Positions 51,832 through 61,600 are shown, counted from the stretch's first letter. The stretch: 64,000 nt of DNA from UBA8337 sp965221415 (GCA_965221415.1 OZ244887.1:1612001-1676000); one strand, 5' to 3'. A program made the numbers and translations. Notes: generated by a model not told the origin, from the letters alone.

Positions 51832-52833
51832 ATGCGCGCGCGCTTTTCTCTCTTATGGCTGAGCGTTTTGGTGATGGCATGTGGATTAAGCACGGCACAA
51901 GCCAATCTCAAATTATGCAATGAAACATCTTATGTGTTGCAAGTCGCCGCTGCGTATCAGCAAGGCGTCGCCAGCAAAGCCGAAGGGTGGATTAACGTGC
52001 TGCCCGGCCAATGCAAAAACGCCTTGGACGATTTACCCAATAACGCGCAAGCCTTTGTGTTTGCCAAATCGGACGTGGCGCATATCGGCGATGGTTTAGT
52101 GTTTGATGGCAGCGAGCGATTTTGTGTCGGTGCTGACAATGCCCGCTTCACGGTCGAGGGGCGGCGCGATTGTCGCCGCCGTGGTTATGTCGAAGCCGAC
52201 CTTGCGCAAGTCACCACCAATTCGGGGCGGCGCACGGTCACTTTTACCGAGAAGAATGATTATGGTCGCCGACGCGCTCGCACCGCCGGCCTGCAGCGTT
52301 TGCTATCGGATTTGCAATATGACATCGGCACGATTGACGGTTTTGGCGGGGCGCGCACCCGCGAAACAGAAGCCGCCTATAAGCTGCGCTATGGCATCCC
52401 TGCCGCCACCAAAGGCACTAATTTATTGGACAAATTGGTGCGCACCGTGCGCAATGCGGCACGCGAACGCGGGCTGACTTTATGTAATAAGACCAATCAT
52501 CTGGTGTGGGTGGCCACGGGCATGCTGAAAGATGATAATTTTGAAAGCCGTGGATGGGCGCGACTTTTGGCCGATAGCTGCGCTCAAGTGTATAGCCAAA
52601 ACCTCACCGACCGATTTTATTTCTACTACGCTGAAGCGGTCGATGCGCAAGGCAATACAGTTATCGAAGCGGGACGACGCAAAGTCTGGGGCGGCGATAT
52701 CACACTGTGTACCAAATCAACGCGGTTTGTCATTCACAGCAACGAGGCGTGTCGGGCGCGCGGTTTCGACCAGCACGGATTTATCCAACTCGACACTGGC
52801 ACAGCCCCCAAATGGACAGTTAATCTGGAATAA
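51832..52833 (+). CDS. exported protein with two DUF1036 domains around a peptidoglycan-binding-like segment
   Basis: A 333-residue protein with a signal peptide (about 1-26, ending TAQA). DUF1036 occurs twice, recognisable as LKLCNETSYVLQVAAAYQ (about residue 23) and LTLCNKTNHLVWVATGM (about 217), each with GW then a C after about 15 residues. Between them, LQRLLSDLQYDIGTIDGFGG (about 158) resembles a peptidoglycan-binding domain. It starts one base after the argB stop. The role is unknown; a periplasmic, cell-wall-associated position is likely. Confidence 0.82.
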   Translation: MRARFSLLWLSVLVMACGLSTAQANLKLCNETSYVLQVAAAYQQGVASKAEGWINVLPGQCKNALDDLPNNAQAFVFAKSDVAHIGDGLVFDGSERFCVGADNARFTVEGRRDCRRRGYVEADLAQVTTNSGRRTVTFTEKNDYGRRRARTAGLQRLLSDLQYDIGTIDGFGGARTRETEAAYKLRYGIPAATKGTNLLDKLVRTVRNAARERGLTLCNKTNHLVWVATGMLKDDNFESRGWARLLADSCAQVYSQNLTDRFYFYYAEAVDAQGNTVIEAGRRKVWGGDITLCTKSTRFVIHSNEACRARGFDQHGFIQLDTGTAPKWTVNLE

Positions 52834-52835
52834 TA

Positions 52836-53531
52836 ATGCAGCATTTTAACACTATCGAGGCTTGGGTATTCGACCTCGACAACACATTATACCGCGCGGG
52901 ACAAAATCTGTTTGCCCAAATTGATGCCCGCATGACCGCGTTTATTCAAGACGCGTTGGGAATCGACAAAGCCGAAGCCTATCGCGTGCAAAAAGAGTTT
53001 CTCGGCGAATATGGCACGACATTGTCAGGTCTGATGAACGTACACCATTTGCCCCCCGACCCGTTTCTCGCATTTGTGCATGATATTGATGTATCGGTTT
53101 TGTCCCCCGACCCAGCACTGGCGGCGGCACTCAAAGAGCTTACGGGCCCGAAATATATTTTTACCAATGGCACGCGTGCCCATGCGACACGCGTATCAAC
53201 GCAGCTTGGTATCGCCGATTTATTCGACGGGATTTTCGATATTGTCGCGGCCAATTATGTCCCCAAACCGCAGGCCGATATTTATCCGCTTATGCTCGCG
53301 CAGTTTGGTATTGAGGCGGGCAAAACGGCTTATTTCGAGGATATGGCGCGCAATCTCAGCCCCGCCCATCAGCTTGGCATGACCACCGTGCTTGTCCATG
53401 ACGAAGGCGAAGACGGCATCGCCAAAATGAATGTGCCAGAGAAATACCGCGCACATAATGCAGCACATATTGATTATACGACGGATGATTTGACGCAGTT
53501 TTTAATGACGATTGCCAAAACCGCCACATAA
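52836..53531 (+). CDS. HAD-superfamily pyrimidine 5'-nucleotidase
   Basis: A 231-residue HAD hydrolase of the SDT1/Phm8-like group. Motif I is FDLDNTLYR (catalytic Asp about 12), motif II is IFTNGTRAHA (about 107), the motif III Lys lies in VPKPQADIYP (about 147) and motif IV is YFEDMARNL (about 168). It would dephosphorylate UMP/CMP or modified nucleotides. It is two bases downstream of the DUF1036 gene. Confidence 0.87.
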   Translation: MQHFNTIEAWVFDLDNTLYRAGQNLFAQIDARMTAFIQDALGIDKAEAYRVQKEFLGEYGTTLSGLMNVHHLPPDPFLAFVHDIDVSVLSPDPALAAALKELTGPKYIFTNGTRAHATRVSTQLGIADLFDGIFDIVAANYVPKPQADIYPLMLAQFGIEAGKTAYFEDMARNLSPAHQLGMTTVLVHDEGEDGIAKMNVPEKYRAHNAAHIDYTTDDLTQFLMTIAKTAT

Positions 53532-53602
53532 GCTAGATTGACTTAACGTGGAAGGCTGCTAATTTCTGCCTCTATAGTCACCCCAAAGAAAGCGTTTTGA
53601 AT

Positions 53603-54430
53603 ATGGATATGAACACCGCCGAGCCGCTGATTAATGCCGCTTTTGAAGATATCGCGACAATCTCGCCAGACACGAAAGGCGATGTGCGCACCGCCGTTGA
53701 TGCCGCCCTCGATGCCCTCGATAGCGGCACAGTGCGCGTGGCTGAAAAATCTGGCCAAGACTGGCACGTCAACCAATGGCTGAAAAAGGCCGTGCTGCTG
53801 TCGTTTCGCCTCAATGATATGACCCCCCATGCGGGCGGGCCGCAAGGCACAAGCTGGTGGGATAAAGTGCCATCGAAATTTGACGGTTGGGATAGCGCAC
53901 GTTTTCAGGAAGCAGGCTTTCGCGCCGTACCAAATTGCGTGGTGCGTCGCTCTGCCTATATCGCGCCCAATGTGGTGCTGATGCCAAGCTTTGTAAATCT
54001 AGGGGCGTATGTCGATAGCGGCACGATGGTCGATACATGGGCGACGGTCGGCTCCTGCGCGCAAATTGGCAAAAATGTGCATATCTCAGGCGGCGCAGGC
54101 ATTGGCGGCGTATTGGAACCCCTACAAGCTGGCCCCGTTATCATCGAAGATGAATGCTTTATCGGCGCGCGCTCAGAAGTCGCAGAAGGCGTCATCGTGC
54201 GCGAAGGCGCGGTTTTATCCATGGGCGTGTTTATTTCTGGCTCGACAAAAATCGTCGACCGCGCCAGTGGCACAATTTATCGCGGCGAAGTGCCTGCCTA
54301 TTCGGTGGTCGTGCCGGGTACGCTCCCCTCGACTGATGGCAGTCCAAACCTAGCTTGCGCCGTTATCGTCAAAACAGTCGATGCGCAAACGCGCAAAAAA
54401 ACCTCGGTCAACGAGCTGCTCAGAGATTAA
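53603..54430 (+). CDS. dapD: tetrahydrodipicolinate N-succinyltransferase
   Basis: A 275-residue left-handed beta-helix acyltransferase for lysine/diaminopimelate synthesis. Hexapeptide repeats are evident (VVRRSAYIAPNVVLMPSFVN, GAYVDSGTMVDTWATVGSCA), and HISGGAGIGGVLEP is the conserved active-site region. Of two nearby ATGs (53603 and 53609) either could serve. It is followed after one base by dapE, the next-but-one enzyme of the succinylase route; dapC function may come from argD. Confidence 0.94.
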   Translation: MDMNTAEPLINAAFEDIATISPDTKGDVRTAVDAALDALDSGTVRVAEKSGQDWHVNQWLKKAVLLSFRLNDMTPHAGGPQGTSWWDKVPSKFDGWDSARFQEAGFRAVPNCVVRRSAYIAPNVVLMPSFVNLGAYVDSGTMVDTWATVGSCAQIGKNVHISGGAGIGGVLEPLQAGPVIIEDECFIGARSEVAEGVIVREGAVLSMGVFISGSTKIVDRASGTIYRGEVPAYSVVVPGTLPSTDGSPNLACAVIVKTVDAQTRKKTSVNELLRD

Positions 54431-54431
54431 A

Positions 54432-55595
54432 ATGGCATCATCCATTCCAAAAATTGATTCGGTGGATTTCGCAGCTAAGCTTATTCGCTGCCCGTCCATC
54501 ACGCCTGCCGATGCGGGCGCGCTCGATGTGCTGCAAAACGCGCTCGAGGCTTTGGGCTTTGCTTGCACGCGTCTGCCCTTTGAAGAAGACGGCACAGAAG
54601 CCGTCGACAATTTATATGCTCGCCTTGGCACGCAAGCACCGCATATGTGTTTTGCAGGTCACACAGATGTTGTGCCTGTTGGCGCAGAAAGCGATTGGCA
54701 GGTCGACCCTTTTGCGGGCGAGATTCGCGATGATCATTTATGGGGTCGCGGTGCTGCCGATATGAAGGGCGCGATTGCTGCTTTCGTCGCGGCTACCGCG
54801 AGCCATTTGCAAACCCACGGCGCGCCGCAAGGGTCGATTTCACTGCTGATAACGGGTGACGAAGAAGGCCCGAGCATTAATGGCACGCGCAAAATGCTGG
54901 ATTGGCTCACCCAACAAGGCGAGGTCATCGACGATTGCGTGGTTGGCGAGCCGACCAATTCAGAGATGCTCGGCGATATGATTAAAATTGGCCGACGTGG
55001 GTCGGTGAACGGCGTGGTGCGTGTTGTCGGCACGCAAGGCCATGTCGCTTATCCGCATCTGGCCGATAATCCTGTCCCCGCCCTCGTGGGCATGATGGCC
55101 GCGCTCAGTACGGCATCGCTCGATGAGGGGTCGGCGCATTTCCAGCCCTCTAATCTGGAAGTCACCAGTTTTGATGTCGGCAATGTCACGACCAATATCA
55201 TCCCCGCCGAGGCCACAGCGCGGTTCAATATTCGCTATAATGACCATTGGCAAGCCGACACGATTAGCGCGTGGGTCAAAACCCAGCTCGATGCCTGCCA
55301 AGGCGATTATGAATTATCGTTGGCGCATACAGGCGATTGCTTCTTGACCGAGCCAAACCCTTTCATCGAGCAGTTGAGCGCGGCGGTTTTGGATGTCACG
55401 GGCAACCAAGCGGTTTTGTCGACTTCTGGCGGCACATCCGATGCGCGCTTCATCAAAGATGTCACCCGCGTGGTTGAGTTCGGATTGGTCGGGGCGACCA
55501 TGCACAAGGTTGATGAGCGCGTGCCAGTCGATGATATTCGCGCCTTGACGCGGATTTACGAAAAGCTGCTCAGCGACTATTTCTCGGCAGGATAA
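54432..55595 (+). CDS. dapE: succinyl-diaminopimelate desuccinylase
   Basis: A 387-residue M20 zinc peptidase-type enzyme. Metal ligands are in CFAGHTDVVPVG (about residue 76), GRGAADMKG (about 106) and the catalytic pair GDEEGPSING (about 143). STSGGTSDARF near 331 is the DapE signature. It hydrolyses N-succinyl-LL-diaminopimelate. Its 3' end overlaps the convergent truA by 19 bases. Confidence 0.94.
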   Translation: MASSIPKIDSVDFAAKLIRCPSITPADAGALDVLQNALEALGFACTRLPFEEDGTEAVDNLYARLGTQAPHMCFAGHTDVVPVGAESDWQVDPFAGEIRDDHLWGRGAADMKGAIAAFVAATASHLQTHGAPQGSISLLITGDEEGPSINGTRKMLDWLTQQGEVIDDCVVGEPTNSEMLGDMIKIGRRGSVNGVVRVVGTQGHVAYPHLADNPVPALVGMMAALSTASLDEGSAHFQPSNLEVTSFDVGNVTTNIIPAEATARFNIRYNDHWQADTISAWVKTQLDACQGDYELSLAHTGDCFLTEPNPFIEQLSAAVLDVTGNQAVLSTSGGTSDARFIKDVTRVVEFGLVGATMHKVDERVPVDDIRALTRIYEKLLSDYFSAG

Positions 55596-56329
55596 TCCAC
55601 CTTCATAAAAGTAAGACCGTCGGCGGGGGCGACTTGCGCACATGCGGTACGGTCGCAAGCCTCAAGCGCGGTACGGGCATCTTCGGGGCGCCATTTGCCC
55701 TCGCCCACCACTTTTAGAACGCCCGCCAGCGAGCGCACTTGATGGTGCAAAAAGCTGCGCGCCGAAGCCGTAATGATAAATAAATCGCCGTCTTGGGCGA
55801 CATCCAATTGCGCCAGCGTCTTAATCGGCGAGGTCGCCTGACAATGCGCCGAGCGAAACGTCGTGAAATCATGCTTGCCCACCAAATAGCTTGCCGCATC
55901 TCGCATGGCTTGCACATCAAGCGGCTTTGGCACGAACCACGCGCGCCCACGGTCGAGTGCCAGAGGCGCGCGCCGCGAGACAAGCCGATATTCATAATGG
56001 CGCGCCAAAGCAGAAAACCGCGCATCGAAATCTGCAGGCGCGTGGGTCGCATTGATAATCGCCACGGGCTGCGGCTTCAAATGAAAATTAATCCCCGCCA
56101 TCACCGCATCGGGCGCAAGCGCCTCGGCCAAATCAATATGTGCGACTTGCCCGCGCGCATGCACCCCCGTATCGGTGCGCCCTGCCCCAAACACCGTCAC
56201 CTGCTCACCGCAAAACTTTTCAATCGCTGTCGATAAAGCATCTTGCACGCCGCCGCCATCGCGCTGACTTTGCCAACCAACATAAGGCGCGCCATCATAT
56301 TCAATCACCAGACGATAGCGCGTGGTCAT
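55577..56329 (-). CDS. truA: tRNA pseudouridine(38-40) synthase TruA
   Basis: A 250-residue enzyme that isomerises uridines 38-40 in the tRNA anticodon arm. YDGAPYVGWQSQ (about 11) and FGAGRTDTGVHARGQVAH (about 48), with the catalytic Asp, are diagnostic. FLHHQVRSLAGVL is near residue 199. The start at 56329 overlaps the fmt stop (ATGA). It closes the def-fmt-truA run. Confidence 0.95.
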   Translation of the reverse strand: MTTRYRLVIEYDGAPYVGWQSQRDGGGVQDALSTAIEKFCGEQVTVFGAGRTDTGVHARGQVAHIDLAEALAPDAVMAGINFHLKPQPVAIINATHAPADFDARFSALARHYEYRLVSRRAPLALDRGRAWFVPKPLDVQAMRDAASYLVGKHDFTTFRSAHCQATSPIKTLAQLDVAQDGDLFIITASARSFLHHQVRSLAGVLKVVGEGKWRPEDARTALEACDRTACAQVAPADGLTFMKVDYPAEK

Positions 56330-57261
56330 GTTTTTTGGCCTATATCTTGGTTGGGTGTAAGCGTGCGCCCATGCATAAGCGCCTCGCCCGACATCGCCGC
56401 TTTGCCCGCTTTTTGCACCTCGATAAGCTGCAACGCGCCCGTGCCACAATAAATTATCGCACCGCTATCTGCCACTGTCGCGGGCGTGCCCTCGTCTTGC
56501 AACGCATCGGCGCGCAACACTTTCACGCGCACCCCATCGGCCTCGAACCACGCGCCCGGAAAAGGCGAAAGCCCGCGAATATCGCGCGCTAACTCCGTCG
56601 CCGAACGGGTAAAATCAAGCCGCGCTTCGGCTTTATCAATTTTTTCCGCATAAGTAACCCCATCATCGCTTTGCGGCACGGGCTTCAGATTTTCTGCGTC
56701 GCGCAACGCCGCCACAATCGCTTCCGCCCCCAAGGCAGCAAGCCTATCGTGCAGACTGGCCGCCGTGTCATCAGCTTCGATGGCGACCTCCCGCTTGAGC
56801 AAAACAGCGCCCGTATCAAGCCCCGCATCCATCTGCATAATGCTAACACCGCTATGCGTATCGCCCGCCATAATCGCGCGCTGAATAGGCGCTGCCCCGC
56901 GCCATCGCGGCAATAAAGAAGCGTGAATATTCCAGCACCCAAGCCGTGGCACATCGAGCCAGTTTGGGGGCAAAATCATGCCATAGGCCACCACAATAGC
57001 GAGGTCTGCGTTAAGTGCGCGGAATCCGTCAAGGGTGGCATCATCTTTTAGGCTCTGCGGTGTCCGCACCTCGATGCCTGCCGCATCGCACGCTTGATGC
57101 ACTGGCGTTTGGGTCAGCTGCATGCCGCGCCCTTTTGCGGTCGGGTGGCGAGTATAGGCAGCAATAATCTCATGGCCGTTATTCTGGGCGAAATCCTGCA
57201 CGGCGTTCAAGCCCGTGACCGCAAAATCTGGCGTTCCCATGAAAACAATACGCAAGCCCAT
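56326..57261 (-). CDS. fmt: methionyl-tRNA formyltransferase
   Basis: A 311-residue enzyme that formylates initiator Met-tRNA using formyl-tetrahydrofolate. GTPDFAVTGL at the N-terminus, NIHASLLPRWRGAAPIQRAI (catalytic Asn, His, and Asp nearby, about 113) and the C-terminal OB-like domain (FSPFPGAWF type, here LSPFPGAWFE) are clear. It starts nine bases after def. Confidence 0.95.
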   Translation of the reverse strand: MGLRIVFMGTPDFAVTGLNAVQDFAQNNGHEIIAAYTRHPTAKGRGMQLTQTPVHQACDAAGIEVRTPQSLKDDATLDGFRALNADLAIVVAYGMILPPNWLDVPRLGCWNIHASLLPRWRGAAPIQRAIMAGDTHSGVSIMQMDAGLDTGAVLLKREVAIEADDTAASLHDRLAALGAEAIVAALRDAENLKPVPQSDDGVTYAEKIDKAEARLDFTRSATELARDIRGLSPFPGAWFEADGVRVKVLRADALQDEGTPATVADSGAIIYCGTGALQLIEVQKAGKAAMSGEALMHGRTLTPNQDIGQKT

Positions 57262-57270
57262 ATCGTGCGC

Positions 57271-57819
57271 CTAACTCGCGGCCACGTCGCGCTCGGCTTT
57301 GCGAATCTTCTTCAGCACCAAGTCTCGTTTCAGGCGCGATAAATGGTCGAGAAACACAATGCCATTCAAATGATCCATTTCGTGCTGAATACATGTCGCC
57401 AGTAAACCGTCGCAATCAATCTCTTGCACCACACCATCATAATCAAGAAACCGCACGCGGCACCGCGCAGGGCGTTCGACATCTTCGTAAAAACCCGGCA
57501 CAGACAAACAGCCTTCGCTGTAATTATGCGTCTCGTCAGAAGCCCAGACAATTTCTGGATTGATAAAAAATCGCGGGCCTTCTTCCTCAAGCGCCTCGCG
57601 CTCCTCACCGTCTTGCGGCGGGGGCGCAGAAATATCCATAACGATAATCCGCTCAGCAATGCCGACTTGTATCGCCGCCAAGCCAATACCATTGGCGGCA
57701 TACATGGTCTCCAACATGTCGTCCATCAGCGTGCGCGTTGCGTCCAACACCTCGGCCACCGGCTCGGAAATGGTCTTAAGCCGCTTATCCGGCACTTCAA
57801 TAATCTCGTATATTGCCAT
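57271..57819 (-). CDS. def: peptide deformylase
   Basis: A 182-residue metalloenzyme that removes the formyl group from nascent proteins. Motif 1 is GIGLAAIQVG (about 45), motif 2 EGCLSVPG (about 95) and motif 3 QHEMDHLNG (about 139, the metal-binding HExxH). An acidic insert around PQDGEEREALEEEG (about 66-80) is typical of alphaproteobacterial type 1 enzymes. ATG at 57819 with GGAG. Divergent from rmuC. Confidence 0.95.
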   Translation of the reverse strand: MAIYEIIEVPDKRLKTISEPVAEVLDATRTLMDDMLETMYAANGIGLAAIQVGIAERIIVMDISAPPPQDGEEREALEEEGPRFFINPEIVWASDETHNYSEGCLSVPGFYEDVERPARCRVRFLDYDGVVQEIDCDGLLATCIQHEMDHLNGIVFLDHLSRLKRDLVLKKIRKAERDVAAS

Positions 57820-57897
57820 GCTCCATGAAATACGCGTTTGCTTTCTTAGCGTCAAGGGACGCCAAAATGAAAAGCCCGAATCGGATATATTCAGCCA

Positions 57898-59016
57898 ATG
57901 GATGGATTATTATTTCTTATCGGCGTGGGGGGTCTCGTAACGCTTGGGATTGGGGCTGTGATTTGGCTGAAACGCCGCCCTCAAAACGCGCCAGACACCC
58001 AAGACAGGCAAGCCCTGCTCGACCTTATTGATACGATGCGCCAAGAGCAGAGCCAGCTTGCGGGTCGTCTTGGTGAGTTGGCCGACACGCAAGAGCGCGC
58101 CCGTGTTGACCTTGCCCGCACCATGACCGAGCAATTGGGTCAGGTGAACAAAAATGTGAACGATAATATCGTGCAAACCCGCGAGAAAACCGCCAAGTCT
58201 TTGGGCGATTTGGGCGAGCGTCTATCGCTTATCGACAAGGCGCAGCAAGAGATTACCGCGCTATCGAGCCAAGTGGTCGAATTACAGCATATTCTCGACA
58301 ATAAACAGGCGCGTGGTGCTTTTGGCGAAACGCAGCTGAACGATATCGTCGCCGATGGCTTGCCCGAAAGTGCCTATGAGTTTCAGCACACGCTCAGCAA
58401 TGGCAAGCGCGCCGATTGTCTTATCCGTCTGCCGCATCCGCCCGGCCCCGTGGTGGTGGACAGTAAGTTTCCGCTTGAGTCTTACCAAAGCCTGCGCACC
58501 GCAGACACCGACGCAGACGCGCAAGCCGCCTTGAAGAGAATGAAATCCGAAACGCTAAAACACGCAAGCGATATTGCCGATAAATATATCGTCTCTGGCG
58601 AAACCGCCGATGCGGCGTTGATGTTTTTGCCATCGGAAAGCATTTTTTCTGAGCTGCATCTGCGCATCCCCGATGTGGTTGATAAATGCCGCGCCATGCA
58701 CGTCTATCCCGTATCGCCCAACACGATGTCGCTCACTTTAAATACAGTGCGCGCGATTATGCGCGATGTGAAAATGCGCGAGCAAGCCGGGCTTATTCAG
58801 CAGGAAGTCCACACATTGCTCGAAGATGTCGGCCGCCTGAGCGAGCGCGTCGGCAAGTTGCGCAGCCATTTTGACCTAGCCGAAAAAGATATCCAACAGA
58901 TTGAAACGTCGAACCAGAAAATCGTCTCGCGGGGGGATAAAATCACCTCGTTAGATGTCGCAGAAAACATCGCTGGAAACATCACCGAGCAAGCCGCGCA
59001 AGATTTGCTCGACTAG
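57898..59016 (+). CDS. rmuC: RmuC-family DNA recombination protein
   Basis: A 372-residue protein with an N-terminal membrane helix (about 3-24), a coiled-coil stretch (about 40-140) and the RmuC core: GAFGETQLNDIVADGLPES (about 141), then VVVDSKFPLESYQSLR and MFLPSESIFSEL. RmuC limits inversions at short inverted repeats in Escherichia coli and has a nuclease-like fold. Convergent with recR, with two bases between. Confidence 0.92.
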   Translation: MDGLLFLIGVGGLVTLGIGAVIWLKRRPQNAPDTQDRQALLDLIDTMRQEQSQLAGRLGELADTQERARVDLARTMTEQLGQVNKNVNDNIVQTREKTAKSLGDLGERLSLIDKAQQEITALSSQVVELQHILDNKQARGAFGETQLNDIVADGLPESAYEFQHTLSNGKRADCLIRLPHPPGPVVVDSKFPLESYQSLRTADTDADAQAALKRMKSETLKHASDIADKYIVSGETADAALMFLPSESIFSELHLRIPDVVDKCRAMHVYPVSPNTMSLTLNTVRAIMRDVKMREQAGLIQQEVHTLLEDVGRLSERVGKLRSHFDLAEKDIQQIETSNQKIVSRGDKITSLDVAENIAGNITEQAAQDLLD

Positions 59017-59018
59017 AC

Positions 59019-59606
59019 TTAACGCCGCGACTTCATCGCCGCCAGCAGCGTGCCATCATCAAGATAGTCCAACTCACCGCCGACCGGCACCCCATGCGCC
59101 AGACGCGTCACCGTCAACGGCATGTCAGACAACATATCCGTGATGAAATGCGCCGTCGTTTGCCCCTCGACAGTCGCATTGGTCGCCAAAATAATTTCCT
59201 GCACTTCGGGCTTAGCGCACCGCATACGCAGTGCCTCGAGGTTTAAATCTTCTGGCCCGATGCCATCCAACGCCGACAAGCTGCCGCCCAGCACATGATA
59301 GCGCCCCCGCAAAGCTTGCGCCCGTTCCAACGCCCATAAATCCCCGACATCCTCGACGACGCACACCACCGCATCATCGCGGCGCACATCAGCGCAAATC
59401 GTGCAGGGGTCGGTTGTATCAATATTGCCACACTGGCTGCAGGTGACGATTTTGTCACGCGCCACAGCCAACGCATCGCTCAGCGGATTCAATAGGCTTT
59501 CGCGCCGCCGCATCAGTTGCAAAACCGCACGCCGTGCCGAACGCGGCCCAAGCCCCGGCAAACGCGCCAGATATTTTACCAGATTTTCAATTTCAGGACC
59601 GGCCAT
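59019..59606 (-). CDS. recR: recombination protein RecR
   Basis: A 195-residue member of the RecFOR pathway. The helix-hairpin-helix LARLPGLGPRSARRAVLQL (about 13-31), a four-Cys zinc finger (CSQCGNIDTTDPCTIC, about 57-72) and the Toprim domain with VVEDVGDLWALE (about 82) are present. It lies six bases after dnaX; the ybaB/ebfC gene that usually stands between them is missing. Confidence 0.96.
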   Translation of the reverse strand: MAGPEIENLVKYLARLPGLGPRSARRAVLQLMRRRESLLNPLSDALAVARDKIVTCSQCGNIDTTDPCTICADVRRDDAVVCVVEDVGDLWALERAQALRGRYHVLGGSLSALDGIGPEDLNLEALRMRCAKPEVQEIILATNATVEGQTTAHFITDMLSDMPLTVTRLAHGVPVGGELDYLDDGTLLAAMKSRR

Positions 59607-59611
59607 ACGCG

Positions 59612-61465
59612 TCAGTCTTCATCATCTATTTCATCGGGCGCGGCGGGAAGCGCAGTATCGTGCGCGGTGCTGCCAAAATCATCGACCGATAAAATCTCCG
59701 CATCTGGAAAAGCAGCCAACGCGGCGACCACAAATGGGTCTTGGCGGGCGGCATCTTCGCGACGCTCCGCAGCCGAGCGTTTCAAAGACCCAATCGTTGC
59801 CGCGCCTTGCTCTTTTGACAATGAAACGACCCAGTTTTGCGTCGTCCACTCACGCAATTTGCGCGTTAAGTCTTGCGCGATATTGTCTTGCCCCTCGGCC
59901 AAACGAAGCTCGATGCGCCCTGCTCGTTCACCCGCTGCCGCTTCAAACGCCACCAGATGAACGCCATTTTCCAACGCATGTTTCAAACTAATATCGCGCT
60001 TGTCGGCGGCAAGGTCGATGACCGCCTGAAAATCTTTCAAGAGGGGCGCGCTATAAGACGTTTCGGGCGCAAGCTGCGGCGCGAGGCCATCGCGCATCGG
60101 CGCAGACGACATAAGCGGCGGTGATGAGCTTGCACTTGTGCTTGGCTCTGTACTTTGAGGGGAAGATTGAGGCGTACCTTGAGAAGGAGTTTGAGGGGCG
60201 GTTTCAAATTGCTTAATCAACTCGTCTGGCGTTGGTGTATCGGCCAAATGCGCAAGCCGAATAAGCACCATTTCCGCCGCCGCTTTCGCGTTCATCGCGC
60301 GCGCTATATCTGCATGACCCGCCACCAAAGCCTGCCAAATACGCGACAAAACGCGTATCGATAACGCCTCTGCCGCCTGTTGCCCGCGTGCGCGCAATTC
60401 AGCCGAAAAGGCCAAATCTTCTTGCGCGGCGGCTACAAATTTCAACCGCGTCAACCAATGCGTCAACTCAGCCAAATCGGCCAATATCACCGCCGCATCT
60501 GCGCCCATCACATATTGCGCTTCAAACTCCTCGAGCGCCTCGCGCACCGCACCCCGCATCACCATATCGAACAAGTCGAAAACCCGCCCCCTATCGGCCA
60601 TCCCTAAAAGCGCGCGCGCGGTTTCCTCGTCAAGTGCCGCACCGCCATCCATATGCGCCAAGGCACGGTCAAGCAGCGATAGCCCATCGCGCGCCGAGCC
60701 ATCCGCAGCGCGTGCCATCAGTTTCACCACCTCATCACTCAGCGTCACATTTTCTGCAGCGCACACTTTCGCGAGCAATTTTTGCGTGTCTTCCATGCTC
60801 AAGCGGCGTAAATCAAACCGCTGACAGCGCGACAAAACCGTCACCGGAACTTGGCGAATCTCAGTCGTGGCAAAAATAAATTTCACATGTTCAGGCGGCT
60901 CTTCCAGAGTCTTTAAAAGACCATTAAACGCCGCCTTAGAGAGCATATGCACCTCATCAATAATATAAACCTTGTAGCGCGCCGAGGCGGGCTTATAGCG
61001 CACATTCTCAATAATCTCGCGAATATCATTAATGCTCGTGCTCGAGGCTGCATCCATTTCGATAACATCAATATGGTTGCCATCCATAATCGCCCCGCAA
61101 TGGACACCATCTGTTGATAAATCGACACTCGGGCGGTCTTCACCATCCAACTGATAATTCAGCGCGCGCGCGAGAATCCGCGCCGTGGTGGTTTTGCCAA
61201 CCCCGCGCACACCCGTCAGCATAAACGCATGCGCAATGCGACCCGTCTCAAACGCATTGGTGAGCGTCTGAACCATGGCTTCTTGGCCAATCAAATCATC
61301 AAAATTGCGCGGGCGATATTTACGCGCCAGCACTTTATAACTACCAGATGTCTCAAGCTGCGTATCGGCCTCGGCTAAAATATCGAACCCCGGCGCATCA
61401 TCGGAAAACTCTGGTGCTTCTTCGGGCGACTCAGTTGCTTCATTTTCCATATCATCCGATGCCAT
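59612..61465 (-). CDS. dnaX: DNA polymerase III subunit tau/gamma
   Basis: A 617-residue clamp-loader ATPase from the ATG at 61465 (alternative 61450). Walker A is GVRGVGKTTTA (about 86), Walker B IIDEVHML (about 161), with a sensor Arg and SRC-type motif VLSRCQRFDLRR. Only one Cys of the four-Cys zinc module of other DnaX proteins remains (GVHCGAIMDG), as in other alphaproteobacteria. A Pro/Ser/Thr/Gln-rich linker (about 430-470) leads to the tau-type C-terminus. The SRP RNA gene is just upstream. Confidence 0.95.
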   Translation of the reverse strand: MASDDMENEATESPEEAPEFSDDAPGFDILAEADTQLETSGSYKVLARKYRPRNFDDLIGQEAMVQTLTNAFETGRIAHAFMLTGVRGVGKTTTARILARALNYQLDGEDRPSVDLSTDGVHCGAIMDGNHIDVIEMDAASSTSINDIREIIENVRYKPASARYKVYIIDEVHMLSKAAFNGLLKTLEEPPEHVKFIFATTEIRQVPVTVLSRCQRFDLRRLSMEDTQKLLAKVCAAENVTLSDEVVKLMARAADGSARDGLSLLDRALAHMDGGAALDEETARALLGMADRGRVFDLFDMVMRGAVREALEEFEAQYVMGADAAVILADLAELTHWLTRLKFVAAAQEDLAFSAELRARGQQAAEALSIRVLSRIWQALVAGHADIARAMNAKAAAEMVLIRLAHLADTPTPDELIKQFETAPQTPSQGTPQSSPQSTEPSTSASSSPPLMSSAPMRDGLAPQLAPETSYSAPLLKDFQAVIDLAADKRDISLKHALENGVHLVAFEAAAGERAGRIELRLAEGQDNIAQDLTRKLREWTTQNWVVSLSKEQGAATIGSLKRSAAERREDAARQDPFVVAALAAFPDAEILSVDDFGSTAHDTALPAAPDEIDDED

Positions 61466-61500
61466 AGCGATACCAATCCAGACGTGAGACCCAAAAGTGA

Positions 61501-61597
61501 GAGACTGGACAGGCAACCCGCACCGACCTCGTTAGGGCTGCTTCCTTTCGGACCTGACCCGGTTGGCGAGGGATGCGTCTGCCGCCAGCCTCTCCCC
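61501..61597 (-). ncRNA. ffs: 4.5S-type signal recognition particle RNA
   Basis: The minus strand contains the invariant SRP hairpin GTCAGGTCCGAAAGGAAGC with the GAAA-type tetraloop and asymmetric loop that bind Ffh. The ends close a long helix: GAGGCTGG (61592-61585) with CCAGTCTC (61508-61501). Placement upstream of dnaX is typical. Ends are approximate by a few bases. Confidence 0.93.
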
Positions 61598-61600
61598 TTC

